A DNA stretch of 64,000 bases, taken from the NCBI RefSeq assembly GCF_017115085.1, contig NZ_JABXKJ010000244.1:1-64000 (forward strand), in the 5' to 3' direction. Every line of letters begins with the position of its first letter. The stretch's first letter is position 1. The notes below the pieces were generated by a model. That model was not told where the DNA came from and ran no database searches. It saw nothing but the letters and a program-made list of their open reading frames with translations. A program made the translations under genes and the position numbers. Of this stretch, positions 27,419 to 35,161 are shown in pieces. The stretch is from Nostoc sp. NMS7. Its GTDB lineage: Bacteria > Cyanobacteriota > Cyanobacteriia > Cyanobacteriales > Nostocaceae.

Positions 27419-28690
27419 TTACTGTTGTTTACCCTTTCTTACATCCCCCATCGCCAATAGCGCCGTTCCGTAAGCAGCTTCGGTATACACTGACGCTACT
27501 AGAGGAACCTGCAAATGACGCGCCCTAATTGCAGTCCAAGTGTCATTTACCGCGCCACCACCAGCAGTATAAACACGGGTCAACTTATCTGCGCCCATTT
27601 TTTGTAATAATTCATACCCTCGCGCTTCTATGCGGGCAATACTTTCTAACAACCCATGCAGAAATTCCACTGGGTTATCTGGGCGTGGTTCCAAGCGTGG
27701 GGCTAAATTAGGATCATTAATCGGAAAGCGATCGCCTGCTTTCAATAATGGATAATAATCTAACTCGCTGGCTTTTGATAGATCAATCTCACGACTAAGG
27801 CTTTCTAACTCAGCGTTTGTGAAAAATTGCTTAAGTACTGCACCCCCAGTATTAGAAGCACCACCAGTCAGCCACAAATCCCCCAAACGATGGCTGTAAA
27901 TCCCATATCTGGCATCCTCTACACGGGTACGGCTTAATAACTTTAGTACCAACGTTGAACCAAGGGAAGTCACGGCTTCACCAGGCAATTTTGCTCCACT
28001 GGCGAGAAAAGCAGCAATACTATCAGTTGTACCAGCACATAAGAGACAATCACGGCGGAAATGAAACTTCTCTGCAATTTCAGGGCGCAATTCTGCAATC
28101 GGAGTCCCAGGAGGTAAAACTTTGGGTAGCTGAATCGGTATTTGCAACTTTTCTAGCCATTCTGGGTATTTCAACTCTTCCACGTCATAACCCAGCTTTA
28201 AAGCATTATGGTAATCGCTAATACCCAACTGACCATGTAGAAGGAACGCCAGCCAATCTGCTTGATGTAGGAAATATCTAGCTTCATTAAAAGTAGGTAA
28301 TTGTCTCATCCACAAAAGTTTGACTAGGCTGGAGGTGGCACTCAACACGGTATGATTAGGTGGTGCGATACTCCTCAAATGCTCTAGCATCAATGATCCC
28401 CGCGCATCGTTGTACAGCAATGGTGCATCTGTTGGATTGCCAGCAGCATCGACCAGCAAGACTGTGGAAGAAGTACCATTAATTGCGATCGCTTTAATTT
28501 CTCGCCGCAATTCTTCAGGTATTTGTTCCACCAGCACAAACAAAGCCTCTTGCCAAATTTTTGGCATAATAGGCGCTGGTGAATCCTGGAAGGGATATCG
28601 CACCTCAGCCTGGATACAAGCAGCTTCCTCGTCAATCACCACACCGCGTGCGCCAGATGTGCCGAAGTCGATACCGAAATACAAATTCAT
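27419..28690 (-). CDS. FGGY-family sugar kinase (D-ribulose kinase-like)
   Basis: The 423-residue protein has the ASKHA-fold phosphate loop YFGIDFGTSGARGVVID and the second-domain motifs LLCAGTTDSIAAFLASGA, SLGSTLVLKLL and VYTAGGGAVNDTW. It resembles the short cyanobacterial/plant kinases (SePSK, AtXK-1) for which D-ribulose is the reported substrate. It is about 420 residues, like that group, rather than the near-500 of classical xylulokinases. The ATG has an A/T-rich leader without a clear ribosome site. psaM is divergent. Substrate is an inference from the family. Confidence 0.8.
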   Translation of the reverse strand: MNLYFGIDFGTSGARGVVIDEEAACIQAEVRYPFQDSPAPIMPKIWQEALFVLVEQIPEELRREIKAIAINGTSSTVLLVDAAGNPTDAPLLYNDARGSLMLEHLRSIAPPNHTVLSATSSLVKLLWMRQLPTFNEARYFLHQADWLAFLLHGQLGISDYHNALKLGYDVEELKYPEWLEKLQIPIQLPKVLPPGTPIAELRPEIAEKFHFRRDCLLCAGTTDSIAAFLASGAKLPGEAVTSLGSTLVLKLLSRTRVEDARYGIYSHRLGDLWLTGGASNTGGAVLKQFFTNAELESLSREIDLSKASELDYYPLLKAGDRFPINDPNLAPRLEPRPDNPVEFLHGLLESIARIEARGYELLQKMGADKLTRVYTAGGGAVNDTWTAIRARHLQVPLVASVYTEAAYGTALLAMGDVRKGKQQ

Positions 28691-28850
28691 ATTTTTTATA
28701 AATTTTTATAAAATGGAGAATAACTAACGACTACTGACTATTAACTGCTTTTGTTGCATCTTGTAACAAGATATTCCCCAATCTAGGCAAAACAAGGAAA
28801 AGTAGTAAACGAACTGTTCAAAATCTATTCAGGTTAGGAGGTTTTCAGCC

Positions 28851-28982
28851 ATGCCTATCTTAGATACTCTGTACATCGCTCAGGTGTCTTCCATCTCAGA
28901 TACTCAAGTCTACATCGCTCTAGTTGTGGCGTTGATCCCAGGAGTTCTAGCTTGGCGATTAGCCACAGAACTTTACAAATAA
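28851..28982 (+). CDS. psaM: Photosystem I subunit XII, with an N-terminal duplication
   Basis: This short gene encodes 43 residues ending VVALIPGVLAWRLATELYK, the signature of PsaM, a single-helix photosystem I subunit involved in trimer contacts. PsaM is normally about 31 residues (MPISDTQVYIALVV...). Here the start is MPILDTLYIAQVSS followed by ISDTQVYIALVV: 12 extra codons that look like a tandem copy of the gene's own beginning. A strong ribosome site TAGGAGG precedes ATG 28851. An alternative GTG inside the duplication would give a near-normal length. A stem-loop terminator follows at 29075-29107. Confidence 0.9.
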   Translation: MPILDTLYIAQVSSISDTQVYIALVVALIPGVLAWRLATELYK

Positions 28983-29074
28983 GGCTACGATGTGACACAG
29001 TTAAAAAGCTAATAATCCTGGCAGTACGGGGTGCAATTTCTATACCTTGTGGCTTTATGCCATAAGTAGTTAGA

Positions 29075-29107
29075 AACCTTGCACTTACGTAAGCCAGGTT
29101 ATTTTTT
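29075..29107 (+). terminator. Rho-independent terminator after psaM
   Basis: The stem AACCT...AGGTT encloses the inner palindrome CTTACGTAAG and is followed by ATTTTTT. It lies about 90 bases after the psaM stop in a gap otherwise without a gene. Confidence 0.65.
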
Positions 29108-29233
29108 AATTATTGCAATACTTGTAGCTATTTGCAAAAAATGAAGTAATATGACAGCTAAATCAAGCAGTAATTACCGCCAGAGCGCTTTTACAGTGCT
29201 TCCCTTCACTAAGCGAGGTTATTTTTTAGGATC

Positions 29234-29653
29234 ATGAACGCGATTCAACCCTCCAGACCACCGTTACAACCTATACAAAAACGCCGGGTCATTCTTCGAC
29301 CAAAACGGCATCTTCGTCAACGTTCTTACCAAGTGATGGCACTAGAAAGCACAGCCAAAATAGCGGTTAATCTTGTGATTACAGCTGTTGCAGCATCTGC
29401 TTTAGCACAACTTTTGTCTTATCATTGGTCACAGCAACAAAAGTTAGGAGAAATTAGTACTGAAGTCAAGCTGATGGAAGAACATGTCAATGGTTTGCAA
29501 GCGGAATTTAGCCGTAACTTCGATCCTCAGCAAACTAAAACTATTATGCAACAACAAGGATACCGATTTGATCCTAGCCAGCGTCGGGTGGTGTTGATGA
29601 ATCACGATCGCCGAGAAGATGAACAAACAGAGTCATCACCCGAAGAAAAATAG
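29234..29653 (+). CDS. Small cyanobacterial membrane protein with coiled coil
   Basis: The 139-residue protein is not recognised by name. It has a basic N-terminal 40 residues (KRRVILRPKRHLRQRS), one predicted membrane helix at about 45-65 (IAVNLVITAVAASALAQLL), a heptad-like segment (LGEISTEVKLMEEHVNGLQAEF), and an acidic tail. The layout resembles FtsL/FtsB-type bitopic proteins, but no specific motif supports that. The conserved-looking end QQGYRFDPSQRRVVLMN suggests a family limited to cyanobacteria. It is monocistronic. Confidence 0.65.
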   Translation: MNAIQPSRPPLQPIQKRRVILRPKRHLRQRSYQVMALESTAKIAVNLVITAVAASALAQLLSYHWSQQQKLGEISTEVKLMEEHVNGLQAEFSRNFDPQQTKTIMQQQGYRFDPSQRRVVLMNHDRREDEQTESSPEEK

Positions 29654-29864
29654 CGAATTTGGGATTATTTAGGCTTCTTGTGATTCGGGCTACGTATAAA
29701 CTGGGTGTTAATTTATATTATTGCTAATAAATAATGGTTAATAGCTAATTCAAGAATTAGCTATGTAGTTATCATCTATTAGTCATTAGTAATACAGCGT
29801 CGCTAAACTCTAATTCAAAATTTAATAATTTATTTTGAATTTTGGATCTCCCAGAAGGACTAAT

Positions 29865-30590
29865 CTACCAAATAGGACGCTGATCAGATAGGAGTTCGTT
29901 TAGCCAATTTTCAAGTTGTAAACGCAAACGATAACCAGTAATATCCTTACTGTTGCCGATAGAGGGCAGTTGAGTCAGGGCGCGACGATAATCAGCAACG
30001 GCATAATTCCAGTCACCCCAAAGATGGTAAGTTCTGCCACGTTCAGCCCAGATATGAGCTTCTAGTTGACCGAAAAGCAGTGCTACCTCAAAATTCTCAA
30101 TTGCCTGATCATATTTCCCCAAGTCACGCCAAGTAATGCCTCGATTAATCCACGCCCGGATATGGCAAGGATTGAAATCAATCGCTTGATCGTAGTCGGC
30201 AAGTGCTGCTGCTAGTTCTCCACAAGTAGCGTAGTAATTTGCCCGGTTATTATAAGCACTAGCCAAATTGGGATTAAATTTAAGGGCAGTATTATAGTCG
30301 TAAAGCGCTTTTTGCGTTTCACCACTTTGGAAATAAATCAGCCCCCGGTTGTTGTAATCAACGGCATTGTAGGGATGGCGGTAAATTAGTTGGGTTAAAA
30401 GTGCGATCGCCTCAGTATAATCTCCTTCTTGAGCCAACCTGAAAGCAAAAGAGCGTAAGTAGCTATCCCCTAAAGTCGGTTCGCTGCGATCGTTTTTGCG
30501 ATGTTCTTGGGCTTTATTTGTACTATTTAGTACAAAATTGTATTGTTGACTTTGCTGGTCATCGTCAGCTAAAAATGAGTGTATATTCAT
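29865..30590 (-). CDS. Tetratricopeptide-repeat protein
   Basis: The 241-residue protein contains about four to five TPR units from residue 50 to 210. Diagnostic repeats are AVDYNNRGLIYFQSGETQKA, ASAYNNRANYYATCGELAAA and IRAWINRGITWRDLGKYDQA. No signal peptide or membrane helix is evident, so it is probably a cytoplasmic scaffold. The N-terminal 45 residues are polar and variable. Partners are unknown and the neighbours give no clue. Confidence 0.8.
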   Translation of the reverse strand: MNIHSFLADDDQQSQQYNFVLNSTNKAQEHRKNDRSEPTLGDSYLRSFAFRLAQEGDYTEAIALLTQLIYRHPYNAVDYNNRGLIYFQSGETQKALYDYNTALKFNPNLASAYNNRANYYATCGELAAALADYDQAIDFNPCHIRAWINRGITWRDLGKYDQAIENFEVALLFGQLEAHIWAERGRTYHLWGDWNYAVADYRRALTQLPSIGNSKDITGYRLRLQLENWLNELLSDQRPIW

Positions 30591-31062
30591 CTTTCCCTGC
30601 CTGAAATCCCTGCTTTGTGAAATTAAATTCTAGTTTTTTCTTGCTAGTGGTTTTACCACTGTGTTTATTCTTAAGGTATTTATGGCTACTTGAAAGCTAT
30701 CTGAAGAGAGAACTTAACCTAATCGCACAAATAGAAATCTACGCCCAAAATAAACAATTGCTCTTCAAACCTAATCATGGATACTTAATCCCGAAGGTGA
30801 ATTCCAGAAATAGCAGATGTCAATCTCAAAGACTAGTCAAGTAGTGAGAGCGACAAATTGGTAGAATGCCAAGAAGCCGTTCATTAGACACGGGGACTGG
30901 GGGACTGGGAACTGGGGACAAGGAGAATAACCAATGCCCAATACTTCTCTACGAGAGGCTGCGCCAACGACTTCTCTACCAGACGCTGTTCGCGTTCGCT
31001 CAGTACAAGTGCCCAATGCCCCAATCGCTAGATTTAATTTTTAAGTTTTGAGAAATTTTCCG
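30591..31062. other. Gap with a doubtful small ORF and an 80-bp repeat
   Basis: A frame from GTG 30617 to 30844 (75 codons) begins with a hydrophobic stretch (FFLLVVLPLCLFLRYLWLL) but has no ribosome site and no known relatives, so I do not call it. From about 30885 the DNA is repeats: GGGGACTGGGGGACTGGGAA followed by the 80-bp repeat at 30941-31020. Confidence 0.5.
30941..31020. repeat. 80-bp dispersed repeat, near-identical copy at 50148-50227
   Basis: The unit starts ATACTTCTCTACGAGAGGCT and ends AGTACAAGTGCCCAATGCC. It differs from the copy at 50148-50227 at about one position. In both places a GGGGACAAGG/GGGAATAACC-type segment precedes it. Inverted relatives lie inside a kinase gene at 22096-22255. 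Confidence 0.9.
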
Positions 31063-31527
31063 ATGACAACTGCAATTTCCTATTCCAATGCTCCTGATTT
31101 AGCAACCGATGATTACATTGTTATCGGCTTGGCAACCTGCTTCGTCAAAGAAGATGGAGAAGTTTATCAAATCGAAGTTATAGAACCGATTCCCTCTGCG
31201 GCTTTGGAAGCGCTATTAAAGGGCATTCCTACCTCCTATAAGCTGGCTTATGCAACAACTTTGGGATCTGTGCTCGATGGCGATTCACAACTGGCGCCAG
31301 ATGGCTTCCCAGAGTCAGCTCAGTTTGGAGAGGAATTTGTGCCACGGGCATTTGCAGCAGCTCGTACCTACAAGCGTCGTCAATCTGCAAAATCCCTGAT
31401 TCCCTTAGGTACAAACTACACTGATTTTAAATATTCCATTGAGCGCAAACGGGTGTTAAATGCCGCTAGAGTTGTCACAAAAGAAGACAATGTTAAACAA
31501 CATTCTCACACTCACAAAGTTCTTTAA
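31063..31527 (+). CDS. Conserved cyanobacterial protein of unknown function
   Basis: The 154-residue protein starts MTTAISYSNAPDLATDDYIV. It contains IGLATCFVKEDGEVYQIEVIEPIPSAALEAL in pieces that look well conserved, and a basic C-terminal third. I prefer ATG 31063 to the TTG 15 bases upstream. It has no signal peptide or membrane helix. The next gene, a glutathione S-transferase, begins 3 bases after its stop, so the two are probably translated from one mRNA. Function unknown. Confidence 0.65.
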   Translation: MTTAISYSNAPDLATDDYIVIGLATCFVKEDGEVYQIEVIEPIPSAALEALLKGIPTSYKLAYATTLGSVLDGDSQLAPDGFPESAQFGEEFVPRAFAAARTYKRRQSAKSLIPLGTNYTDFKYSIERKRVLNAARVVTKEDNVKQHSHTHKVL

Positions 31528-31530
31528 ATT

Positions 31531-32088
31531 ATGCTAAAATTTTACGGCAGTACTCGTAGTCGAGCGTCAATTGTTCACTGGTATTTAGAGGAAATAAAAG
31601 TTCCCTACGAATTTGTCAAGCTCGATATGCAGGCGGGTGAACACCTCCAACCGGAATATTTGGTAATTAACCCAGTTGGTAAAGTTCCAGCAATTGTTGA
31701 TGGAGATTTTAAACTTTGGGAATCTGGGGCGATTTTGCTCTATCTTGCCGATAAGTATAGTAAAAGCATACTTTCACCAGAGGAACGTGGTGTATTTTCC
31801 CAGTGGGTATTGTTTGCCAATGCTACCCTTGCTCCAGGGATTTTTCAAGAAGCAAGTCGGGAGCGGGAAATGCCCCGTTTATTGACTCCCTTAAATGAAA
31901 TTTTCAGTAAGCAACCTTTCTTGCTTGGCAATGAGTTCACTGTTGCTGATGTGGCAGTGGGGTCTGTGCTAAATTACATTCCCATGATCCTGAAGCTAGA
32001 CCTTAGTTCTTACCCAGCCGTGTTGAACTATATGAAGCAGTTATCTGAGCGTCCGGCATTTCAAAAAAGTATTGCCGGAACAACTTAA
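31531..32088 (+). CDS. Glutathione S-transferase family protein
   Basis: The 185-residue protein has the thioredoxin-fold GST N-domain. LKFYGSTRSRASIVHWYLEE carries a Ser at the catalytic region, then NPVGKVPAIVDGDFKLWESGAI in parts, the glutathione-binding segment, and LYLADKY. The helical C-domain (about 85-185) includes FLLGNEFTVADVAVGSVL, the typical capping box. It may conjugate or reduce small electrophiles with glutathione. It follows the unknown gene at 31063-31527 by three bases. It is slightly shorter than the usual 200-220 residues. Confidence 0.85.
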   Translation: MLKFYGSTRSRASIVHWYLEEIKVPYEFVKLDMQAGEHLQPEYLVINPVGKVPAIVDGDFKLWESGAILLYLADKYSKSILSPEERGVFSQWVLFANATLAPGIFQEASREREMPRLLTPLNEIFSKQPFLLGNEFTVADVAVGSVLNYIPMILKLDLSSYPAVLNYMKQLSERPAFQKSIAGTT

Positions 32089-32151
32089 AGTAATTCGTAA
32101 TTCGTAATTCCTAATTCGTAATTGAAGTCTTAATTACGAATTACGAATCTG
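32089..32151. repeat. AATTCG repeats forming a hairpin between convergent genes
   Basis: Short units TAATTCGTAATTC are repeated and then inverted (AATTACGAATTACGAAT), with GAAGTCTT as the loop. The position between the stop codons of the GST and YajQ genes suits a bidirectional terminator. Confidence 0.6.
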
Positions 32152-32643
32152 TTAACGATAATTTGTAAATTGCAAAGCAACTGGGTAGTCTTCTTGTTTG
32201 AGTCGCTGCATGACAACTTGTAAGTCATCTTTAGATTTGGCAGAAACCCGTACAGCATCACCTTGAATTGAGGCTTGTACCTTTTTGAATTCGTCCCGAA
32301 TCAATTTGGAGATTTGTTTGGCGATTTCCTGACTAATGCCTTTTTTGAGTTTGATTTCTTGACGCACGCGATTACCACTGGCTGATTCAACTTTGCCTAA
32401 ATCAAAGATTTTCTGAGAGAGGTTACGCTTGGCGGCTTTTTCCCGCAGGATGTCGTGTATAGAATCTAGGGTAAACTCGCTGTCAGTACTAACGTTAATA
32501 CTTTCTTCGACTAACTCGACAGTAGTTTGAGTGTCTTTGAGGTCATAACGACCTTTGATGTCTCGTATAACTTGATCGACAGCATTAACCAACTCTTGTC
32601 GGTCAAAGTCGCTCACAATGTCAAAGGAAAAAGTAGAAGCCAT
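32152..32643 (-). CDS. YajQ family nucleotide-binding protein
   Basis: The 163-residue protein is a full-length YajQ family member: [20 protein letters not shown] at the start, RYDLKDT, and the end [16 protein letters not shown]. Members bind nucleotides, and some proteobacterial ones bind cyclic di-GMP and act on transcription regulators; the role in cyanobacteria is not settled. It is convergent with the GST gene. Upstream (32645-32760) lies repeat DNA including GCGGAACGCTACGCGTAGC, so no clear promoter can be shown. Confidence 0.9.
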   Translation of the reverse strand: MASTFSFDIVSDFDRQELVNAVDQVIRDIKGRYDLKDTQTTVELVEESINVSTDSEFTLDSIHDILREKAAKRNLSQKIFDLGKVESASGNRVRQEIKLKKGISQEIAKQISKLIRDEFKKVQASIQGDAVRVSAKSKDDLQVVMQRLKQEDYPVALQFTNYR

Positions 32644-32795
32644 AAAACATTTTGGATTTTAGATTTTGGACTTTCCTGCGGAACGCTACGCGTAGCTTGC
32701 TTCTCCGTTCGCGGAGCGTCTCGTAGAAAAGGAGTACGGCTACGCTCAGTCGAACAATTTTAGATTGGGGATTGGTATTTCTGCCCACTCCCCAA

Positions 32796-33222
32796 TTAAC
32801 TAGTTGCTTGGATGATGCTCAAGAAGATGAGAGTGGCAGAGCTAACGGTGCCAATGCCAAACATGAGAGTTCGCAAAAGGGGTATATTCAAAATATAAAA
32901 CAATTGAGTATAGCAAACGCGCCACCACAAAGGCGATGTCTGACGACAAGCCGCTTTGCGTCTACGCAGATCCTATTCCTGTAGGAGAATTTACACCAGT
33001 TATATATGTCATCAATGCAGCTGCGGCAAATATCATAAACGCTTCAAAGGTGTTCTGATGTGCCCAAGTAGCTCGTTGAGCATAAGGTGGCAATTTATCA
33101 AGCATAGCGCCAGGAGTAGAAAACGTTTCATACCCCATACGCATACGGGCATAAGCTACCAGCAAAAATGGCACATAAATTAGAGCGGCAGCAGCAGCGA
33201 TCGAGTACAAAAAAATTATCAT
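32796..33222 (-). pseudogene. MAPEG-family membrane protein, doubly broken
   Basis: The frame opens with IFLYSIAAAAALIYVPFLLV and FSTPGAMLDKLPPYAQRATW, typical of the MAPEG family (small four-helix membrane proteins related to glutathione enzymes). After VNSPTGIGSA it meets TAG at 32962-32964. That stop lies in GCGTAGACGCAAAGCGGCTT, a widespread cyanobacterial repeat motif. Beyond it the same frame continues as IAFVVARLLYSI. One extra base around 32899-32902 then shifts it, and the rest (LNIPLLRTLMFGIGTVSSAT) is in another frame to TAA at 32796-32798. The total span is one base more than a multiple of three. It must be non-functional unless sequencing errors account for both. Confidence 0.8.
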
Positions 33223-33350
33223 TACTTATTAGTCATTGGTTATTAGTCATCAGTCATTAGTCATTGGTCATTAGTCATTGGTCATTCGCCAAACACTTAG
33301 ATGCGTCAGCAGCTTTCCGCAGGGTAGGACAAAAGACAAATGACAAATGA
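33223..33350. repeat. Short direct repeats (TTAGTCATTGG)
   Basis: About five imperfect copies of an 11-base unit (ATTAGTCATTGGT and variants) lie at 33230-33285, followed by GACAAATGACAAATGACTAA. No gene is present. Confidence 0.6.
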
Positions 33351-33896
33351 CTAATCAAAGTAGAAGAGAGTCACCACTTTTCTTTGTTCTTCCGCATCTT
33401 GACAAGTTTGTAACAAAGTCCCACTGTCGTGAAACGCAAAGCAAATCAGTTGCTGGCAACGAGAGACAATTTCCTTGTTGCACAGGTAACTAGCTTCAGC
33501 AAGGGACAGATTATCATTACTGGGATTTTCCACTAAATGCATTACCTGTTCTAGTTGCTGGCGCGATTCCAAAGGCTGGCGTTCCAGGCTTTGGGGTAGA
33601 ATCACCGTTAACAAATTCGGATCGGCCCGCGTTGCTCCCCGGATGGCAGCTGAATTTGTACCTGTAGCACCAGAAGTAATGATTCGATTACCCGATAAAA
33701 CTAGGGCATATGTCATCATTTCAATCAGATTCTGATGCGTAATCGGGACGTGACGAGAACCCAGCAAGGCAATTCTTTTAGAACCCGTTTGCTGGATTGT
33801 TGCCAGTTCTTGCGCTAATGTATCGAGGCTAATAAGGTCTGTTGATTGGGTCAAAGATGGAGATAATCCGATTAAACGACCCACATATTTTACCAA
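33351..33896 (-). CDS. SLOG/DprA-like Rossmann-fold protein
   Basis: The 181-residue protein has a nucleotide-binding fold of the SLOG/DprA type. IALLGSRHVPITHQNLIEMM is followed by SGNRIITSGATGTNSAAIRGA, where a Gly-rich loop binds the ligand, then LTVILPQSLERQP and a final helix. It is commonly annotated as a DNA recombination-mediator-like protein in cyanobacteria, but it is shorter than DprA. The substrate could be DNA or a nucleotide. The start ATG lies 39 bases from the stop of padR-like gene 33936-34502, so the two may be co-transcribed. Confidence 0.7.
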   Translation of the reverse strand: MVKYVGRLIGLSPSLTQSTDLISLDTLAQELATIQQTGSKRIALLGSRHVPITHQNLIEMMTYALVLSGNRIITSGATGTNSAAIRGATRADPNLLTVILPQSLERQPLESRQQLEQVMHLVENPSNDNLSLAEASYLCNKEIVSRCQQLICFAFHDSGTLLQTCQDAEEQRKVVTLFYFD

Positions 33897-33935
33897 ACAG
33901 CGTGTAGGTGCGAGGCAAACCTAAGTTAGACATTG

Positions 33936-34502
33936 CTACATTTTTTTGATTGTTTGGATTACTTGGTAACACCAAGCCAGCCAATGTGTTTCATAAGTAA
34001 TACCATTCAGGAGAGTTAAATACTGAAATTTTGCGGATTCTGGGAGTTCTTGCGGATTCTGAAAGCATTCTTGTTCTAAATCCTTGTATGTAGTTAATTT
34101 TTTTAAGTGGGCTTTTTGGTGACGCTCAAGCTCTGCCAAGATCATCTGGTTAGAACCAATATGGCCAGCAAAAATTTTCACAAGCAAATCATCTTTAATC
34201 GGGGTGGGTTCACAAGGTTGAGCAATCCACTCTTTGAACTGCTGTTGTCCCAAGTCTGTAACGCTGTAGAGCTTTTTATCTGGGCGTCCTGCTTGGACAA
34301 TCGACTCGGAACTGATCCATCCTTGCTCTTCTAGCTTGGACAACTCTCGATAAATCTGCTGGTGACTTGCTGACCAGAAAAAGCCTACAGAGCCATCGAA
34401 TCGTTTTGCTAAATCATACCCACTACAAGGGGCGTCAACCAGAGCCGCTAATATTGCGTGCGCTAATGCCATAATTTTTAATTCACTACTTGGCATATGC
34501 AA
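33936..34502 (-). CDS. PadR-family transcription regulator
   Basis: The 188-residue protein has a PadR winged helix at about 10-90 (AILAALVDAPCSGYDLAKRF, QIYRELSKLEEQGWI, YSVTDLGQQQFKEWI). A Vir-type helical C-domain follows (about 95-185). PadR proteins repress a nearby gene, often one for detoxification, and release DNA on ligand binding. It is divergent from the DUF4188 gene at 34573. The gap holds two ATGCAA-CTAA-TTGCAT-type palindromes. The first start, TTG 34502, lies inside the left palindrome; ATG 34496 two codons later is an equal candidate. Confidence 0.85.
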   Translation of the reverse strand: MHMPSSELKIMALAHAILAALVDAPCSGYDLAKRFDGSVGFFWSASHQQIYRELSKLEEQGWISSESIVQAGRPDKKLYSVTDLGQQQFKEWIAQPCEPTPIKDDLLVKIFAGHIGSNQMILAELERHQKAHLKKLTTYKDLEQECFQNPQELPESAKFQYLTLLNGITYETHWLAWCYQVIQTIKKM

Positions 34503-34512
34503 CTAATTGGAT
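34497..34512. promoter_or_regulatory. PadR operator half-site pair, left copy
   Basis: ATGCAACTAATTGGAT is an inverted repeat (ATGCAA / TTGGAT, one mismatch) around CTAA. It overlaps the start codon of the padR-like gene, so binding here should give autorepression. Confidence 0.6.
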
Positions 34513-34524
34513 AAAGATATCTGT

Positions 34525-34540
34525 ATGCAACTAATTGCAT
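34525..34540. promoter_or_regulatory. PadR operator half-site pair, right copy
   Basis: ATGCAACTAATTGCAT is a perfect inverted repeat with a CTAA spacer, 28 bases (centre to centre) from the left copy. It lies 33 bases before the DUF4188 start and is the best candidate for the operator of that gene. Confidence 0.65.
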
Positions 34541-34572
34541 ATTAAACTAAAATAACAAGGAGTGAGTAGTAG

Positions 34573-35100
34573 ATGCCTCAAGTAATACCAGGAAGATTTA
34601 CAGCCGAGATTAATGAACCCTTTGTTGTGTTTTTGATTGGGATGCGAATTAATAAATTATTCGCTTTCTCCAAATGGATTCCGACTGCAACGGCGATGTC
34701 ACCCATGCTACAAAGCCTTTACCAGAATCCTGAAAAAGGGTTTTTAGGGGGAGAAACTTTTGTTTACTGGCGAGGAGTGGGACTGATTCAGTATTGGCGA
34801 TCGTTCGAGGATTTGGAGCATTTTGCCAGAAATCCAGCTGATGCACATCTAAAAGCTTGGCAAAGGTTTAATCAAGCCATTGGTGCTGATGGCAGTGTTG
34901 GCATTTGGCACGAAACTTATTTAATCGAACCGGGAAAGTATGAGGCGATTTACGGGAATATGCCCGTCTTTGGATTAGCTGCTGCAACTAAGCACGTCCC
35001 AGCTATGGGCCCCAAGGAGACAGCACGCCGTCGCCTGGGAGGTGACGGCGAACCAGCTGTACCCTCACCAGTAATACAGCCTCCTAACTTTTGCATTTGA
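34573..35100 (+). CDS. DUF4188 family protein, PadR-controlled
   Basis: The 175-residue protein has the family's pattern FVVFLIGMRINKLFAFSKWI, ETFVYWRGVGLIQYWRSFED and GSVGIWHETYLI, a ferredoxin-like alpha/beta-barrel related to monooxygenases. AAGGAG lies 9 bases before the ATG. DUF4188 genes are often paired with PadR or similar regulators, as here, and may act on small toxic compounds. The last 20 or so residues (GDGEPAVPSPVIQPPNF) do not look family-like. They read into DNA that in another frame is TnpB, so the original C-terminus may have been replaced by transposon sequence. Confidence 0.75.
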   Translation: MPQVIPGRFTAEINEPFVVFLIGMRINKLFAFSKWIPTATAMSPMLQSLYQNPEKGFLGGETFVYWRGVGLIQYWRSFEDLEHFARNPADAHLKAWQRFNQAIGADGSVGIWHETYLIEPGKYEAIYGNMPVFGLAAATKHVPAMGPKETARRRLGGDGEPAVPSPVIQPPNFCI

Positions 35101-35161
35101 GCAAGAGTTGCCTAAGCCATTAGCTACAATTCCAGTTGTGGGAGTGGATTTGGGAATAAAA
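35084..35161 (+). pseudogene. tnpB: TnpB fragment, exon upstream of a group II intron
   Basis: The frame reads LTFAFEQELPKPLATIPVVG and continues VDLGIK, the RuvC-I part of TnpB (IS200/IS605/IS607 type) with its catalytic Asp. The 5' part of the gene is missing: the frame is closed by TAA just upstream, where the DUF4188 gene overlaps. The fragment ends exactly at the intron border, GGAATAAAA|GTGCG. Confidence 0.8.

Noticed and set aside
30617-30844. 75-codon frame with a hydrophobic start
   Set aside because: GTG start without ribosome site, no relatives known to me, and the second half looks random; left out as a gene.
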